64,000 bases of DNA from Candidatus Anaerostipes excrementavium (GTDB lineage Bacteria; Bacillota; Clostridia; Lachnospirales; Lachnospiraceae): contig DXEM01000015.1 of assembly GCA_019114985.1 (NCBI GenBank), forward strand, positions 1 to 64,000, read 5' to 3'. Positions 16,406 to 24,791 of this stretch are shown piece by piece. Every line of letters starts with the position of its first letter. The first letter of the stretch is position 1. Both the position numbers and the translations under genes were made by a program. The notes beneath the pieces are model-generated. The model did not search any database, was not told the DNA's origin, and saw only the letters and a list, made by a program, of their open reading frames with translations.

Positions 16406-17162
16406 AAGAAGAAATGAGATACGAAGAGAAAATCGAAAAGCAATCAAGAAATTCATAGCAGTATTGATTATTTCAGGACTGGTCGGAGCATTGTTAGGAG
16501 GGATCGGAACAGCCTATGCGGGAAAAATCCAGGCGATCGGAGCAGATCATGGCCGAATGATCGGAGAAATCCTTTTTTATGCATTTCCGATTTTGTTTGC
16601 AGGCATTCATATTTGGTCTGCCGCCATTTATCGCAAATATAGAAAGGTCAAGGACTTGTGGGATGGAGAAGATGAGGTTATAGCAGACCGAATTGACAAT
16701 AGGATCAGTTATGTGATATGGGCGGAATGTATTGCAACAGCATTAGGATTTTTGTATTTTGCCCTTCTAATGGGAGCAGACCATTTTAGTACGATGTCCG
16801 TTGGAAAGAAGATAGCTGTGGTGATTATTTTTGTTATGCATTTTGTTTTTATCACGCTGATCCAGCAAAGATGCATTGATCTTACAAAAGAAATGAATCC
16901 GGAAAAACAAGGCAGCGTCTACGATATGCATTTTAATAAAAAGTGGATGGCAAGCTGTGATGAAGCGGAAAAAATGCAGATGTATCAATGTGCATGGGTT
17001 TCCTATCGCGTGACGAATCTTGCTTTTATTTTCACATGGGCATTGACTTTCCTAATGAATGAATTCTTCAATACTGGATTGTTCGCCTGCGGTGTCGTCA
17101 TTTTATTATGGATCATCCAGAACAGCGCTTACTGCTATCAATCCATTCATGGCAAGAAATAA
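16398..17162 (+). CDS. DUF3169-like membrane protein
   Basis: 254 residues. A basic N-terminus (MNERRNEIRRENRKAIKK) is followed by about six membrane helices near 18-38, 55-72, 106-126, 135-155, 205-222 and 228-247. It resembles DUF3169 proteins, which I recall being paired with small Xre regulators. The ATG at 16398 overlaps the end of the Xre gene and has GAGGAGG upstream. The pair is one transcription unit. Its function is unknown. The arrangement suggests a membrane protein whose expression, or activity, is tied to the regulator. Confidence 0.75.
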   Translation: MNERRNEIRRENRKAIKKFIAVLIISGLVGALLGGIGTAYAGKIQAIGADHGRMIGEILFYAFPILFAGIHIWSAAIYRKYRKVKDLWDGEDEVIADRIDNRISYVIWAECIATALGFLYFALLMGADHFSTMSVGKKIAVVIIFVMHFVFITLIQQRCIDLTKEMNPEKQGSVYDMHFNKKWMASCDEAEKMQMYQCAWVSYRVTNLAFIFTWALTFLMNEFFNTGLFACGVVILLWIIQNSAYCYQSIHGKK

Positions 17163-17250
17163 AAAACCCTTCGTTTTCTGTCTTCGCATGATCGTTAATT
17201 TTTGATATAATATTCCAGAAGGATAGAGTTTGCAGAAAGGAATTTCCAGT

Positions 17251-18024
17251 ATGATATTTGAAACTCATGCGCATTATGATGATAAAAAATTTGATCAGGA
17301 TCGAGAAGAGTTGTTGTCCTCCATGAAAGAACATGGGATTGGAACGATTGTAAATGTAGGGTCCGATATGGAAACGTCCCGCTGGACCGTGGAAGCGGTA
17401 AAAAGATATCCGATGATGTATGGGGCAGTCGGTGTACATCCAAGCGAGACAGAAAATATGAAACCAGAAGATATAGAACTGTTAAAAGAGTACAGCAAAG
17501 AAGAAAAGATTGTTGCCATTGGCGAGATAGGCCTGGATTACTACTGGAATGAGCCGGAAAGAGGCATTCAGAAAAAGTGGTTCGAGGCGCAGATGGAATT
17601 GGCAAAAGAAGTTAATCTGCCGATCATTATCCATAGCAGAGAAGCGGCAAAAGATACCTATGATATGATGAAAGCCGCGGATGCAGAGGAGATTGGAGGC
17701 GTTGTCCATTGTTATTCCTATTCCAAAGAGATGTCCCGTAATTTTATGGATCTGGGATTTTATATCGGTATCGGAGGCGTCGTCACTTTCAAAAATGCAA
17801 GAGCTTTGAAAGAAACAGCAGCATATGCTCCGATTGAACGGATTGTCTTGGAAACCGATTGTCCGTATCTTGCACCGGAACCGAATCGGGGAAAGAGGAA
17901 TTCTTCTCTGAATTTAATTTATACAGCACAGGCAATTGCTGAAATTAAGGGAATTTCGACAGAAGAAGTCATAGCGGTGACAGAGGAAAACGCAAGAAAA
18001 TTGTATCGTATGGAAGGGAAATAG
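17251..18024 (+). CDS. tatD: TatD-family metal-dependent DNase
   Basis: A TIM-barrel metal-dependent hydrolase, 257 residues. The metal ligands are visible in ETHAHYDD at the start, GEIGLDYYW, PIIIHSREA, VVHCYSY and ETDCPYLAP. TatD proteins have 3'-5' exonuclease activity in E. coli and may act in DNA repair or RNA turnover. I chose the ATG at 17251 after AAAGGAATTTCC. A TTG start at 17230 is also open. It touches rsmA directly, as in the Bacillus tatD-rnmV-ksgA cluster, but rnmV is missing. Confidence 0.92.
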   Translation: MIFETHAHYDDKKFDQDREELLSSMKEHGIGTIVNVGSDMETSRWTVEAVKRYPMMYGAVGVHPSETENMKPEDIELLKEYSKEEKIVAIGEIGLDYYWNEPERGIQKKWFEAQMELAKEVNLPIIIHSREAAKDTYDMMKAADAEEIGGVVHCYSYSKEMSRNFMDLGFYIGIGGVVTFKNARALKETAAYAPIERIVLETDCPYLAPEPNRGKRNSSLNLIYTAQAIAEIKGISTEEVIAVTEENARKLYRMEGK

Positions 18025-18885
18025 ATGGAAAAATTAAGCAATCCAAAAAAGACAATAGAAGTCATTCAAAAGTATCAATTTGATTTTCAAAAAAAATTCG
18101 GACAGAATTTTTTAATTGATGGAAGAGTGTTGGAAAAGATTATGGATGCGGCTGATATTGGAGCAGAAGATTTTGTTTTGGAGATTGGGCCGGGAATCGG
18201 AACGATGACCCAATATCTTGCAGAGAGAGCGAGACAGGTCATGGCAGTGGAAATTGACCGCAATTTAATTCCAATCTTATCGGAAACATTATCTGACTAT
18301 GACAACGTGGAAATTTTAAATGCGGATATATTAAAAATCGATTTAAGAAAGGCCGTGGAAGAGAAGAACCAGGGAAAGCCAATCAAGGTTGTAGCTAATT
18401 TGCCCTATTATATTACCACACCGATTATCATGGAGCTTTTTGAAAGTGAGATCCCGGTGGATAATATTACGGTCATGGTCCAGAAAGAAGTGGCTGACCG
18501 GATGCAGGCACAGCCGGGTACGAAAGATTATGGAGCTTTATCGTTAGCGGTTCAGTTTTATGCAGAGCCATATATTGTGGCAAACGTACCGCCGAATTGT
18601 TTTATGCCGCGTCCGAAAGTAGGATCTGCGGTGATTCGTCTGACCAGACATCAAAATCCACCGGTTGAGGTGAAAAATAAAAAGCTTTTATTTCAGTTAA
18701 TCCGTGCTTCTTTTAATCAGAGAAGAAAAACCCTGCAAAATGGAATCAAAAATTTTAGCGGGCTTTCCTTCTCCAAGGAAGAAGTGGCAGATGCTTTGGA
18801 ACAGATTGGAGTTTCTCCTACGATTCGCGGAGAGGCATTGAGTCTGGAACAATTTGCAGAGCTTTGCAGCCTACTGGATCGGTAA
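18025..18885 (+). CDS. rsmA: 16S rRNA dimethyladenosine transferase
   Basis: RsmA (KsgA) dimethylates A1518 and A1519 near the 3' end of 16S rRNA. Motifs: KKFGQNFLID, EIGPGIGTMTQ for SAM binding, and the catalytic NLPYYITTP. The C-terminal part FNQRRKTLQN is typical. At 286 residues it is of normal length. Its start codon follows the tatD stop with no gap, so the two are cotranscribed. Its end overlaps the convergent gene by 15 bases. Confidence 0.96.
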   Translation: MEKLSNPKKTIEVIQKYQFDFQKKFGQNFLIDGRVLEKIMDAADIGAEDFVLEIGPGIGTMTQYLAERARQVMAVEIDRNLIPILSETLSDYDNVEILNADILKIDLRKAVEEKNQGKPIKVVANLPYYITTPIIMELFESEIPVDNITVMVQKEVADRMQAQPGTKDYGALSLAVQFYAEPYIVANVPPNCFMPRPKVGSAVIRLTRHQNPPVEVKNKKLLFQLIRASFNQRRKTLQNGIKNFSGLSFSKEEVADALEQIGVSPTIRGEALSLEQFAELCSLLDR

Positions 18886-19902
18886 GATAAAGTATCCAAA
18901 ATTTCCGGTTTTATGAGGTTTCTCCGGGACCGTAATGAATTCCTGGAATCCAAAGAGTTTGGATATGAATGATTTTTCATTGTCAAAAACACCCGGAACT
19001 CCGAGATATCTGCGCCGGGCAGCCGGATTCCATGCCAAAAATAAATGACCGTAATTTCCATAGTTCAGCAAAAGAAATCCGTTGGTCTTAATATCATATG
19101 GAAGTCCGGAGATGGAAGACAGATCTTCTAATTGGATCTTAACGCAAGGAGACAGGCCATAAGCAGGAGGAAGGGGCAATGAGGGATACTCCTTCCAGTC
19201 AAAAGATGACGAAGACATAGGAGGATCCTGCTCTTTGGCGTGTTTTTCCAATTGCAGAGCTTCGATGTATTGGGCAAGGCCGGAGTCTGCATCCTCATTT
19301 TCTGACGGTGATTCTTCTGAAATAGAAGAGTTCATTTCTTCCGGCATAGAAAGACCTTCGGACATATCGTTTTCTTCCGGAGCAGAAAGATCGTTGACCT
19401 CTGAGGCAGAAGGAGGAACTGTCTCAGATTCCGGAACGGAAGGCTGCTGGCTCATTTCTTTTTCTTCGGAAGAAGGAATGTTTTCCGGATTTTCCTGAAA
19501 AAATTTCTTTTCCAAAGGCACAAAATTACGAATTGTAATGGGATGATCGTTCCATTCGGATCCGAAAAAATGATCTTTTGAGTGAAAGATCAGGAAGCCG
19601 TCAATCTGATTCAGATCCATCATAAGAGGATAAGTATTTTTAAATTCTACGATGGTGTCGTTCCTTTGGATCGTATCAAGCAGCGTTCCTTCCATGGTTC
19701 CATGATGGAAATGATAAAAATAAATTTTGTATTCTAACGGTTGATCATTTGTTTTTACATGAAAATACAGCCGGAGCTTTTTTTGACGCTTTTCGATTTT
19801 AGCAAAGCCTACATTCGGTCCTTTCAGACCATGGCTGTATTCGTACAAATATGATACAATTCTTTGATAATCAGACAATGTCATTCTCTCTTTTTGATTC
19901 AT
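18871..19902 (-). CDS. Hypothetical protein, DUF6128/DUF7922-like, with acidic spacer
   Basis: 343 residues from ATG 19902 (MNQKERMTLSDYQ). The N-terminal domain (about 1-140) has the pattern YLYEYSHGLKGPNVGFAKIE, which resembles a Lachnospiraceae family I recall as DUF6128/DUF7922. A Ser/Glu/Pro-rich, low-complexity spacer covers about 145-235. A C-terminal domain has NTNGFLLLNYGNYGHLFLAW-like features and AARRRYLGVPGVF. No signal peptide or membrane helix. The start is unsure: 19884 (MTLSDYQR) is equally possible and neither has a good ribosome site. A longer open frame to 20127 would run through the divergent tadA gene and is unlikely. Function unknown. Confidence 0.7.
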   Translation of the reverse strand: MNQKERMTLSDYQRIVSYLYEYSHGLKGPNVGFAKIEKRQKKLRLYFHVKTNDQPLEYKIYFYHFHHGTMEGTLLDTIQRNDTIVEFKNTYPLMMDLNQIDGFLIFHSKDHFFGSEWNDHPITIRNFVPLEKKFFQENPENIPSSEEKEMSQQPSVPESETVPPSASEVNDLSAPEENDMSEGLSMPEEMNSSISEESPSENEDADSGLAQYIEALQLEKHAKEQDPPMSSSSFDWKEYPSLPLPPAYGLSPCVKIQLEDLSSISGLPYDIKTNGFLLLNYGNYGHLFLAWNPAARRRYLGVPGVFDNEKSFISKLFGFQEFITVPEKPHKTGNFGYFILPIQ

Positions 19903-19947
19903 CTTATGAGGAGAGCGGGAGAAATATGACAGAGAGGAGATAGAGCA

Positions 19948-20433
19948 TTGACGCAGCAGGAAAAATATATGAAGGAGGCAATTCGGCAGGCGAAAAAAGC
20001 AGCAGCGATCGGGGACGTTCCGATTGGCTGTGTCATTGTATATGATGATAAGATTATTGCCAGGGCATATAATCAGAGGAATAAGAGAAAAACGACGTTG
20101 GCCCATGCAGAGCTTCTTGCGATTCAAAAGGCAAGCAAAAAATTAGGAGACTGGAGGCTGGAAGAGTGTACGATGTACGTCACGCTTGAGCCATGCCAGA
20201 TGTGCGCAGGAGCAATCGTTCAGGCCAGAATTCCCAAAGTTGTCATTGGTGCAATGAATCCAAAAGCCGGGTGTGCCGGATCTGTGTTAAATATTTTACA
20301 GGTAGAAGGATTTAATCATCAGACGGAAATTGAACAGGGAGTGTTGGAGGAAGAATGCAGTCAGATGATGTCCGATTTCTTCAGAGAGTTAAGAAGACGC
20401 AAGAAAGAGGCAAAAACTGCAGAGGAGAAATGA
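19948..20433 (+). CDS. tadA: tRNA(Arg) adenosine-34 deaminase
   Basis: TadA deaminates A34 of tRNA-Arg(ACG) to inosine. Zinc ligands and catalytic glutamate are in HAE (AHAELLAI) and PCQMC (EPCQMCAGAI). It starts with TTG at 19948, supported by AGAGGAGA 7-9 bases before and by the usual family N-terminus (MTQQEKYMKEAIRQA). The SRP RNA follows, the same order as tadA-scr in Bacillus. The basic C-terminal tail (RELRRRKKEAK) is common. Confidence 0.95.
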   Translation: MTQQEKYMKEAIRQAKKAAAIGDVPIGCVIVYDDKIIARAYNQRNKRKTTLAHAELLAIQKASKKLGDWRLEECTMYVTLEPCQMCAGAIVQARIPKVVIGAMNPKAGCAGSVLNILQVEGFNHQTEIEQGVLEEECSQMMSDFFRELRRRKKEAKTAEEK

Positions 20434-20443
20434 AATCTTCTGG

Positions 20444-20472
20444 TTGACCTGATGAAAAGTATTTAGTATAAT
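20444..20472 (+). promoter_or_regulatory. SRP RNA promoter
   Basis: TTGACC (20444-20449), 17 bases, perfect TATAAT (20467-20472). Transcription would start near 20479, at a small hairpin (TGCATC/GATGCA, about 20479-20494) that precedes the SRP RNA proper. Confidence 0.8.
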
Positions 20473-20517
20473 AAAATCTGCATCGAAAAGATGCACCAAA
20501 TAATTAAGTCATAAAGC

Positions 20518-20784
20518 TTCCGTGCAGCCGGGGAGGTAGCGGCACCCTATTTCTGAAATCCGCTATAGCAGAGGCCATGGTCTGTTTCGGGCTTCTCTCT
20601 GTAGAGCTGCCCTCTATAAGTGGCGTTGATATTTGGGTCTCGCGCAATAGGAATCTATGAACCGTGTCAGGTCGGGAACGAAGCAGCACTAAGTAGAACC
20701 TCCTATGTGCCGTGAGGGTGCCTGGGTTGAGTTAACTGTAGAGGTAACGTCTGTGGAAAGGAGCACAACGCAGACCGCACGGAT
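20518..20784 (+). ncRNA. ffs: Signal recognition particle RNA, large (Alu-containing) type
   Basis: The 4.5S/6S SRP RNA that joins Ffh in cotranslational protein targeting. The ends CCGTGC (20520-20525) and GCACGG (20777-20782) pair. The 5' part GGGGAGGTAGCGG belongs to the Alu domain, as in Bacillus and Clostridium. The conserved Ffh-binding arm is CAGGTCGGGAACGAAGCAGC. Its GGAA loop is closed by G-C instead of the usual C-G. The 3' part TGCCTGGGTTGAGTTAACTG matches the clostridial RNAs. A T run and a terminator follow. No dnaX is found downstream. Confidence 0.93.
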
Positions 20785-20806
20785 TTTTTTATTTCATAGA
20801 ACACGC

Positions 20807-20834
20807 AAGAATCCTGTTTTACAGGATTCTTTTT
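20807..20834 (+). terminator. SRP RNA terminator next to a half palindromic repeat
   Basis: AAGAATCCTGT (20807-20817) and ACAGGATTCTT (20821-20831), then TTTT. Its stem is the same as that of the terminator at 161-185. Just before it, TTTTTTATTTCATAGA (about 20784-20800) is a left half of the dispersed palindrome. Confidence 0.8.
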
Positions 20835-20842
20835 ATATACGA

Positions 20843-20871
20843 TTGAAGCCTTCGAGCAAGAGTGTTAAAAT
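20843..20871 (+). promoter_or_regulatory. Promoter of the alarmone synthetase gene
   Basis: TTGAAG (20843-20848), 17 bases, TAAAAT (20866-20871), with TGT before the -10 box. Confidence 0.55.
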
Positions 20872-20909
20872 AAAGATAGTGCGAAATCAACGACAAGGAG
20901 GACCAGTGA

Positions 20910-21560
20910 ATGAAAGAATTAGAATTGCCTGATGTAAAAGATGTGTTGATTGAGTATCGTCAGATGCAGCTTTTGTATCGATCTGCATTAAAAGAGATCG
21001 GAACGAAGCTGGAGATTTTAAATGATGAGTTTAAATTTGTCCATAAATATAACCCAATTGAACATATCAAGTCTAGGCTGAAAAGTGAAGAAAGCATTAT
21101 GAGAAAGCTTCTTCGAAAAGGTGTTGATGTGACGGTGGATAATATTCAGAAGTACATAGATGATATTGCGGGTATCCGTGTGATATGTTCTTTTACGCCG
21201 GATATTTATCGGATTGTAGATATGATATCTTCACAGGACGATATTGAAGTTTTGAAGGCGAAAGATTATATGGTGAATCCGAAGCCGAATGGATATCGAA
21301 GTTATCATTTGATTGTAAAGGTTCCGATTTTTTTATCTGATCGTGTCATTCCAACGAAGGTTGAGATTCAGATTCGAACCGTAGCGATGGACTTCTGGGC
21401 ATCTTTAGAACATAAGATTTATTACAAATACGAAGGGAATGCACCGGAATATATCCGCACGGAGTTAAAGGAGTGCGCGGATATGATAGCCTTTTTAGAC
21501 AGCAAGATGCTTGCGATTAATGAAGAAGTCCGGAGCATCAAACAAGATCGGGAATCCTAG
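20910..21560 (+). CDS. relQ: Small alarmone (p)ppGpp synthetase, RelQ type
   Basis: A 216-residue stand-alone RelA/SpoT synthetase domain with no hydrolase, TGS or ACT domain, so a small alarmone synthetase. It makes (p)ppGpp from ATP and GDP/GTP. Motifs: DDIAGIRVICSF, KPNGYRSYHLIV (G-loop) and VEIQIRTVAMDFWASLEH, the synthetase active-site helix. The long helical N-terminus and C-terminus fit the tetrameric RelQ group. The ribosome site AAGGAGG is strong. It is followed by a small conserved gene (21617) with which it may be cotranscribed. Confidence 0.9.
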   Translation: MKELELPDVKDVLIEYRQMQLLYRSALKEIGTKLEILNDEFKFVHKYNPIEHIKSRLKSEESIMRKLLRKGVDVTVDNIQKYIDDIAGIRVICSFTPDIYRIVDMISSQDDIEVLKAKDYMVNPKPNGYRSYHLIVKVPIFLSDRVIPTKVEIQIRTVAMDFWASLEHKIYYKYEGNAPEYIRTELKECADMIAFLDSKMLAINEEVRSIKQDRES

Positions 21561-21616
21561 AAACATTTTGAGCAGCCAGTCATATTATATTATCAATAGA
21601 GTGAAGGAGCGTAGGA

Positions 21617-22006
21617 ATGGCTGTCAGAGAAGGATTAGGAGATTTGCCGATTTTTGATACAGATATTTTGCCGGGACGTCAGAATATCATGCAGGAAGAG
21701 GTAGAAGAAGATGACTATCAGTATATAACGAAGATGTATCCGGCGATCGCGCGGGAAATCCTGGAATTTATCGAGGATCTGTGTGACCGTCTGGAATATG
21801 AAGGAAGCATGATGTTCGATCAATATATGGATCGTACCAATGTACTGACAATGGCGGATAAAGTATATGACAAAGTCAAATACCACGAGAAAGATGAATG
21901 CATGAAAAAGGACAGCATGTTATACCAGATGATTCTTGTGCTGCTTGGCGGAGAAATCTGTCATCGGCGGTGCAGATACAGAAGGAAGAGAAGAATGTTT
22001 TCCTGA
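21617..22006 (+). CDS. Conserved hypothetical protein (129 aa)
   Basis: A small, acidic, probably cytoplasmic protein with no membrane helix. The central region (DYQYITKMYPAIAREILEFIEDLCDRLEYEGSMMFDQ, in parts) is predicted helical. The C-terminus is short and basic (CHRRCRYRRKRRM), and only this tail contains the clustered arginines and cysteines. I do not recognise the family. The same type of small protein is, in my recollection, common in Lachnospiraceae. It begins 56 bases after relQ with a GTGAAGGAG ribosome site and ends before a strong terminator. Confidence 0.7.
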   Translation: MAVREGLGDLPIFDTDILPGRQNIMQEEVEEDDYQYITKMYPAIAREILEFIEDLCDRLEYEGSMMFDQYMDRTNVLTMADKVYDKVKYHEKDECMKKDSMLYQMILVLLGGEICHRRCRYRRKRRMFS

Positions 22007-22036
22007 ACCATTCTTTCTTAAATATTCGTGAATGCT

Positions 22037-22066
22037 GCCGGGGAGAGATCCCCGGCTTTCTTTTTT
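22037..22066 (+). terminator. Strong terminator
   Basis: GCCGGGGA (22037-22044), GAGA loop, TCCCCGGC (22049-22056), followed by TTTCTTTTTT. It ends the relQ unit. Confidence 0.9.
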
Positions 22067-22112
22067 ATGCACATTTTTCTCTAAACTCCTTCTTAAGAAA
22101 GACTTAAAGTGG

Positions 22113-22141
22113 TTGTATAAATATGGGAAAACGGATAAAAT
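22113..22141 (+). promoter_or_regulatory. Promoter of the large membrane-anchored protein gene
   Basis: TTGTAT (22113-22118), 17 bases, TAAAAT (22136-22141), about 30 bases before the start codon. Confidence 0.5.
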
Positions 22142-22171
22142 GAAACATATAAGAATATGAAGGAGAATGGA

Positions 22172-24661
22172 ATGGATCGAGAGAAAGCAATACAAATTTC
22201 TATATTTGGCGTTATTTTTGCTGTCGCTCTTTTTCTATGGAATTATTTTCTTATTGGGAAGAATAACCAAGGAGTGACAGAGACAGCGCAGGCTTCCCTG
22301 CCTGTACTGACCATTGAGACAGACGAAGAAAAAATTAATCAATTGCATGGATATACCAGCGACATTGATGCGGCCACACTTCGCGACAGTATCACCCCGC
22401 TTAGCGGAGATCCTTTCAAAGTAATCATTACAGATGGAGAGAGCGAGGCGGTTTCCTATAAATTGTACGATACAGACAACCGGACAGTACTGGACAATGG
22501 GGAAGCGGCATTTAAGAAAATGAAGAAAGAAGATGCGGCCGAGATCCGGATCAAAGAAAGAATGGAGTCCGGGAAGACGTACCTGATGGAGTTGTCCGTG
22601 GGGACAGAGGATGAAACTGTTCATTATTATACAAGAGTTATTTATGGTACAAGCTTTCATTTAAAAGAATGTCTGGATTTTGCTCAGCAATTTCATAATG
22701 CGACACTGGATGAAGGAAATTCAGAATTTATCAGTCAGTATATGGAGACCAAAGAAGGAACGACAAGCAACAACTTAGCTTCTGTGAATTTATCCTCCAC
22801 GGAAGAAGCGGTAAGTTATGCAAATCTGAAGCCGCAGGTAGAGGAAATCTATCCTCCGGCGGTAAAAGAGATTTCTCAAAATGTGACTTCTGTGGAATTA
22901 AGATTTATTTTATCTGCGGAAAATTCAGAAGGAGTCAAGCAATACTATCAGGTGAATGAATATTTCAGAATCCGTTATTCAGAAGATCGAATGTATTTGC
23001 TGAATTATGAAAGAACCATGGATGCTTACATGAGATATGATGCCATTGATCGCTCCAATAATCGTATTATGATTGGAATCGGGGACAGCGACAGACAGCT
23101 TGTCAGCAAGGACAGCGGAAAAAAGGCAGCTTTTGTGGCTGCAGATGAGCTATGGTATTATGATTATCAGAATTCTTCCATGTATAAGGTATTTTCTTAT
23201 ATTGGAGAAGACTATAGAGAGAGCCGGAATAATTATCCGAAGCATGGAATTCAGATTATGAATATGGATAAAAACGGAAATATGTCTTTCTTGGTATATG
23301 GTTATATGAACCGGGGAAACCATGAAGGGCAGAATGGAATCGCAGTTTATCGTTTTTCTTCCGAGAATCAGTCAATTGAAGAATTGATTTTTATTCCAAC
23401 AGAGGTACAATATGAAGCCATGACAGATGATATTCAGAAAGGTGCGTTCTTAAGTGATGACGAACAATTCTATTTCTATCTGGATGGATCGATTTATCAT
23501 ATCGATATTGATCGGCAGAAGAGTGAGACATTGGCAAAGAATGTGACAGATGACATGGCAATCGTGACCGAAGACGGAATGCTTGCAATCAATGAAAGCG
23601 CGAATAAAGTAAAGATTGTGGACCTTTCTTCTAATAAAGAGTGGAGCATTTCCGGAAAAGAGGGAGAGATTATAAAACCGATCGGATTCATTGAAAAGGA
23701 TTTTGTATACGGTGTTGGAAAAAAAGCGAATATTGTTCGTCAAAAGGATGGTACCTATATGTATCCGCTGAACTCCGTTTATATTCGGGATAAGGATGAG
23801 ATCATCAAAGAATACGGAGAGAGCGGCACTTATATTACAGATGCTGTGATTGACGGAACTACGGTGACTATGACAAAATCAGAAAAACATTCTGATTCTT
23901 ATAAAAAAGTAGAAGATACCTATATTCGATATAAGAATAAGACAGAAAAAAGGGTGACGCTGGAATATGGATACAGCAGCTCAAGATTAAATCAGCTTTA
24001 TATCTCCTTCCCGGATACTGTTTATATTCAAGAGAGACCAATGTGTTTGTCTACGAATGTAAAAGAGCAGGAAAATGTATATAAGATGGAGTTTGTTGAT
24101 AATGAATATAAATACCAGCAGGCTTATGTTTATACAGGAGGCAAATTATCCGGAACTTATTCAAGTATGGCAGATGCGGTCAAAGAGGCAAAAGCCGGAG
24201 GAGGCGTCGTTGTTAATTATGACCAGATGTATCTATGGGAAAAAGGTGTTGCAAAAAATTACGGAAAGGTGGCGAATATTTCATCGGTAAAAGCAAAAGC
24301 AAATGATGAGACTGATATTGCCTGTATCAAAATGATGGCAGACAGCGAAGGAAAAGATGTCTCTTACAATAAAATCAAAAAGATGAAAGGAGATGCGTTT
24401 GACAAATTATTTGAGGCATTTGACAAACAGGCCATGAATTATTCCGGCTGTAATCTGGAGGATATACTATATTCTATCAGCAAAGGGCGGTCAATCATGG
24501 CAAGGAGAAAAGATGGATCTTATATTTTAGTTATGAGCTATAATCAGCAAAAGATTCGATACTACGATCCAAAGACCGGAGAATCCGTTCAGGCAGATCG
24601 AAGCAGTATGGAGAAAGAATTCAAAGAGGCCGGAAATATATTTTACAGTTATGCAAAATAA
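22172..24661 (+). CDS. Large membrane-anchored protein of unknown function with a C39-like C-terminal region
   Basis: 829 residues from ATG 22172, which has AAGGAG 6 bases upstream. An earlier ATG at 22157 has no such site. Residues about 7-26 form one membrane anchor. The rest appears to be outside the cell. The middle has repeated strand-rich stretches such as NMDKNGNMSFLVYGYMNRG and DEQFYFYLDGSIYHID, suggesting a beta-propeller-like sensor region. The last 140 residues look like a C39-type papain-like fold: DIACIKMMADSEGKDVSY, then LEDILYSISKGRSIMARRKD, YILVMSYN and YYDPKTGE. The position where catalytic histidine is expected reads serine, so it may be an inactive domain. Function unknown. 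It lies alone before a class A PBP gene, which suggests a cell-envelope role by location only. Confidence 0.75.
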   Translation: MDREKAIQISIFGVIFAVALFLWNYFLIGKNNQGVTETAQASLPVLTIETDEEKINQLHGYTSDIDAATLRDSITPLSGDPFKVIITDGESEAVSYKLYDTDNRTVLDNGEAAFKKMKKEDAAEIRIKERMESGKTYLMELSVGTEDETVHYYTRVIYGTSFHLKECLDFAQQFHNATLDEGNSEFISQYMETKEGTTSNNLASVNLSSTEEAVSYANLKPQVEEIYPPAVKEISQNVTSVELRFILSAENSEGVKQYYQVNEYFRIRYSEDRMYLLNYERTMDAYMRYDAIDRSNNRIMIGIGDSDRQLVSKDSGKKAAFVAADELWYYDYQNSSMYKVFSYIGEDYRESRNNYPKHGIQIMNMDKNGNMSFLVYGYMNRGNHEGQNGIAVYRFSSENQSIEELIFIPTEVQYEAMTDDIQKGAFLSDDEQFYFYLDGSIYHIDIDRQKSETLAKNVTDDMAIVTEDGMLAINESANKVKIVDLSSNKEWSISGKEGEIIKPIGFIEKDFVYGVGKKANIVRQKDGTYMYPLNSVYIRDKDEIIKEYGESGTYITDAVIDGTTVTMTKSEKHSDSYKKVEDTYIRYKNKTEKRVTLEYGYSSSRLNQLYISFPDTVYIQERPMCLSTNVKEQENVYKMEFVDNEYKYQQAYVYTGGKLSGTYSSMADAVKEAKAGGGVVVNYDQMYLWEKGVAKNYGKVANISSVKAKANDETDIACIKMMADSEGKDVSYNKIKKMKGDAFDKLFEAFDKQAMNYSGCNLEDILYSISKGRSIMARRKDGSYILVMSYNQQKIRYYDPKTGESVQADRSSMEKEFKEAGNIFYSYAK

Positions 24662-24791
24662 TCCGGATTTGTCCAAAAAACTTATACTATGTCGAATCAA
24701 AAACTGCAGAAGTCCTGCATTTTATGTTACAATATAATTATGTGGAAATATTGGAGTATTCCAGCAATAACAGATGAAAGGTGAAAATAAT

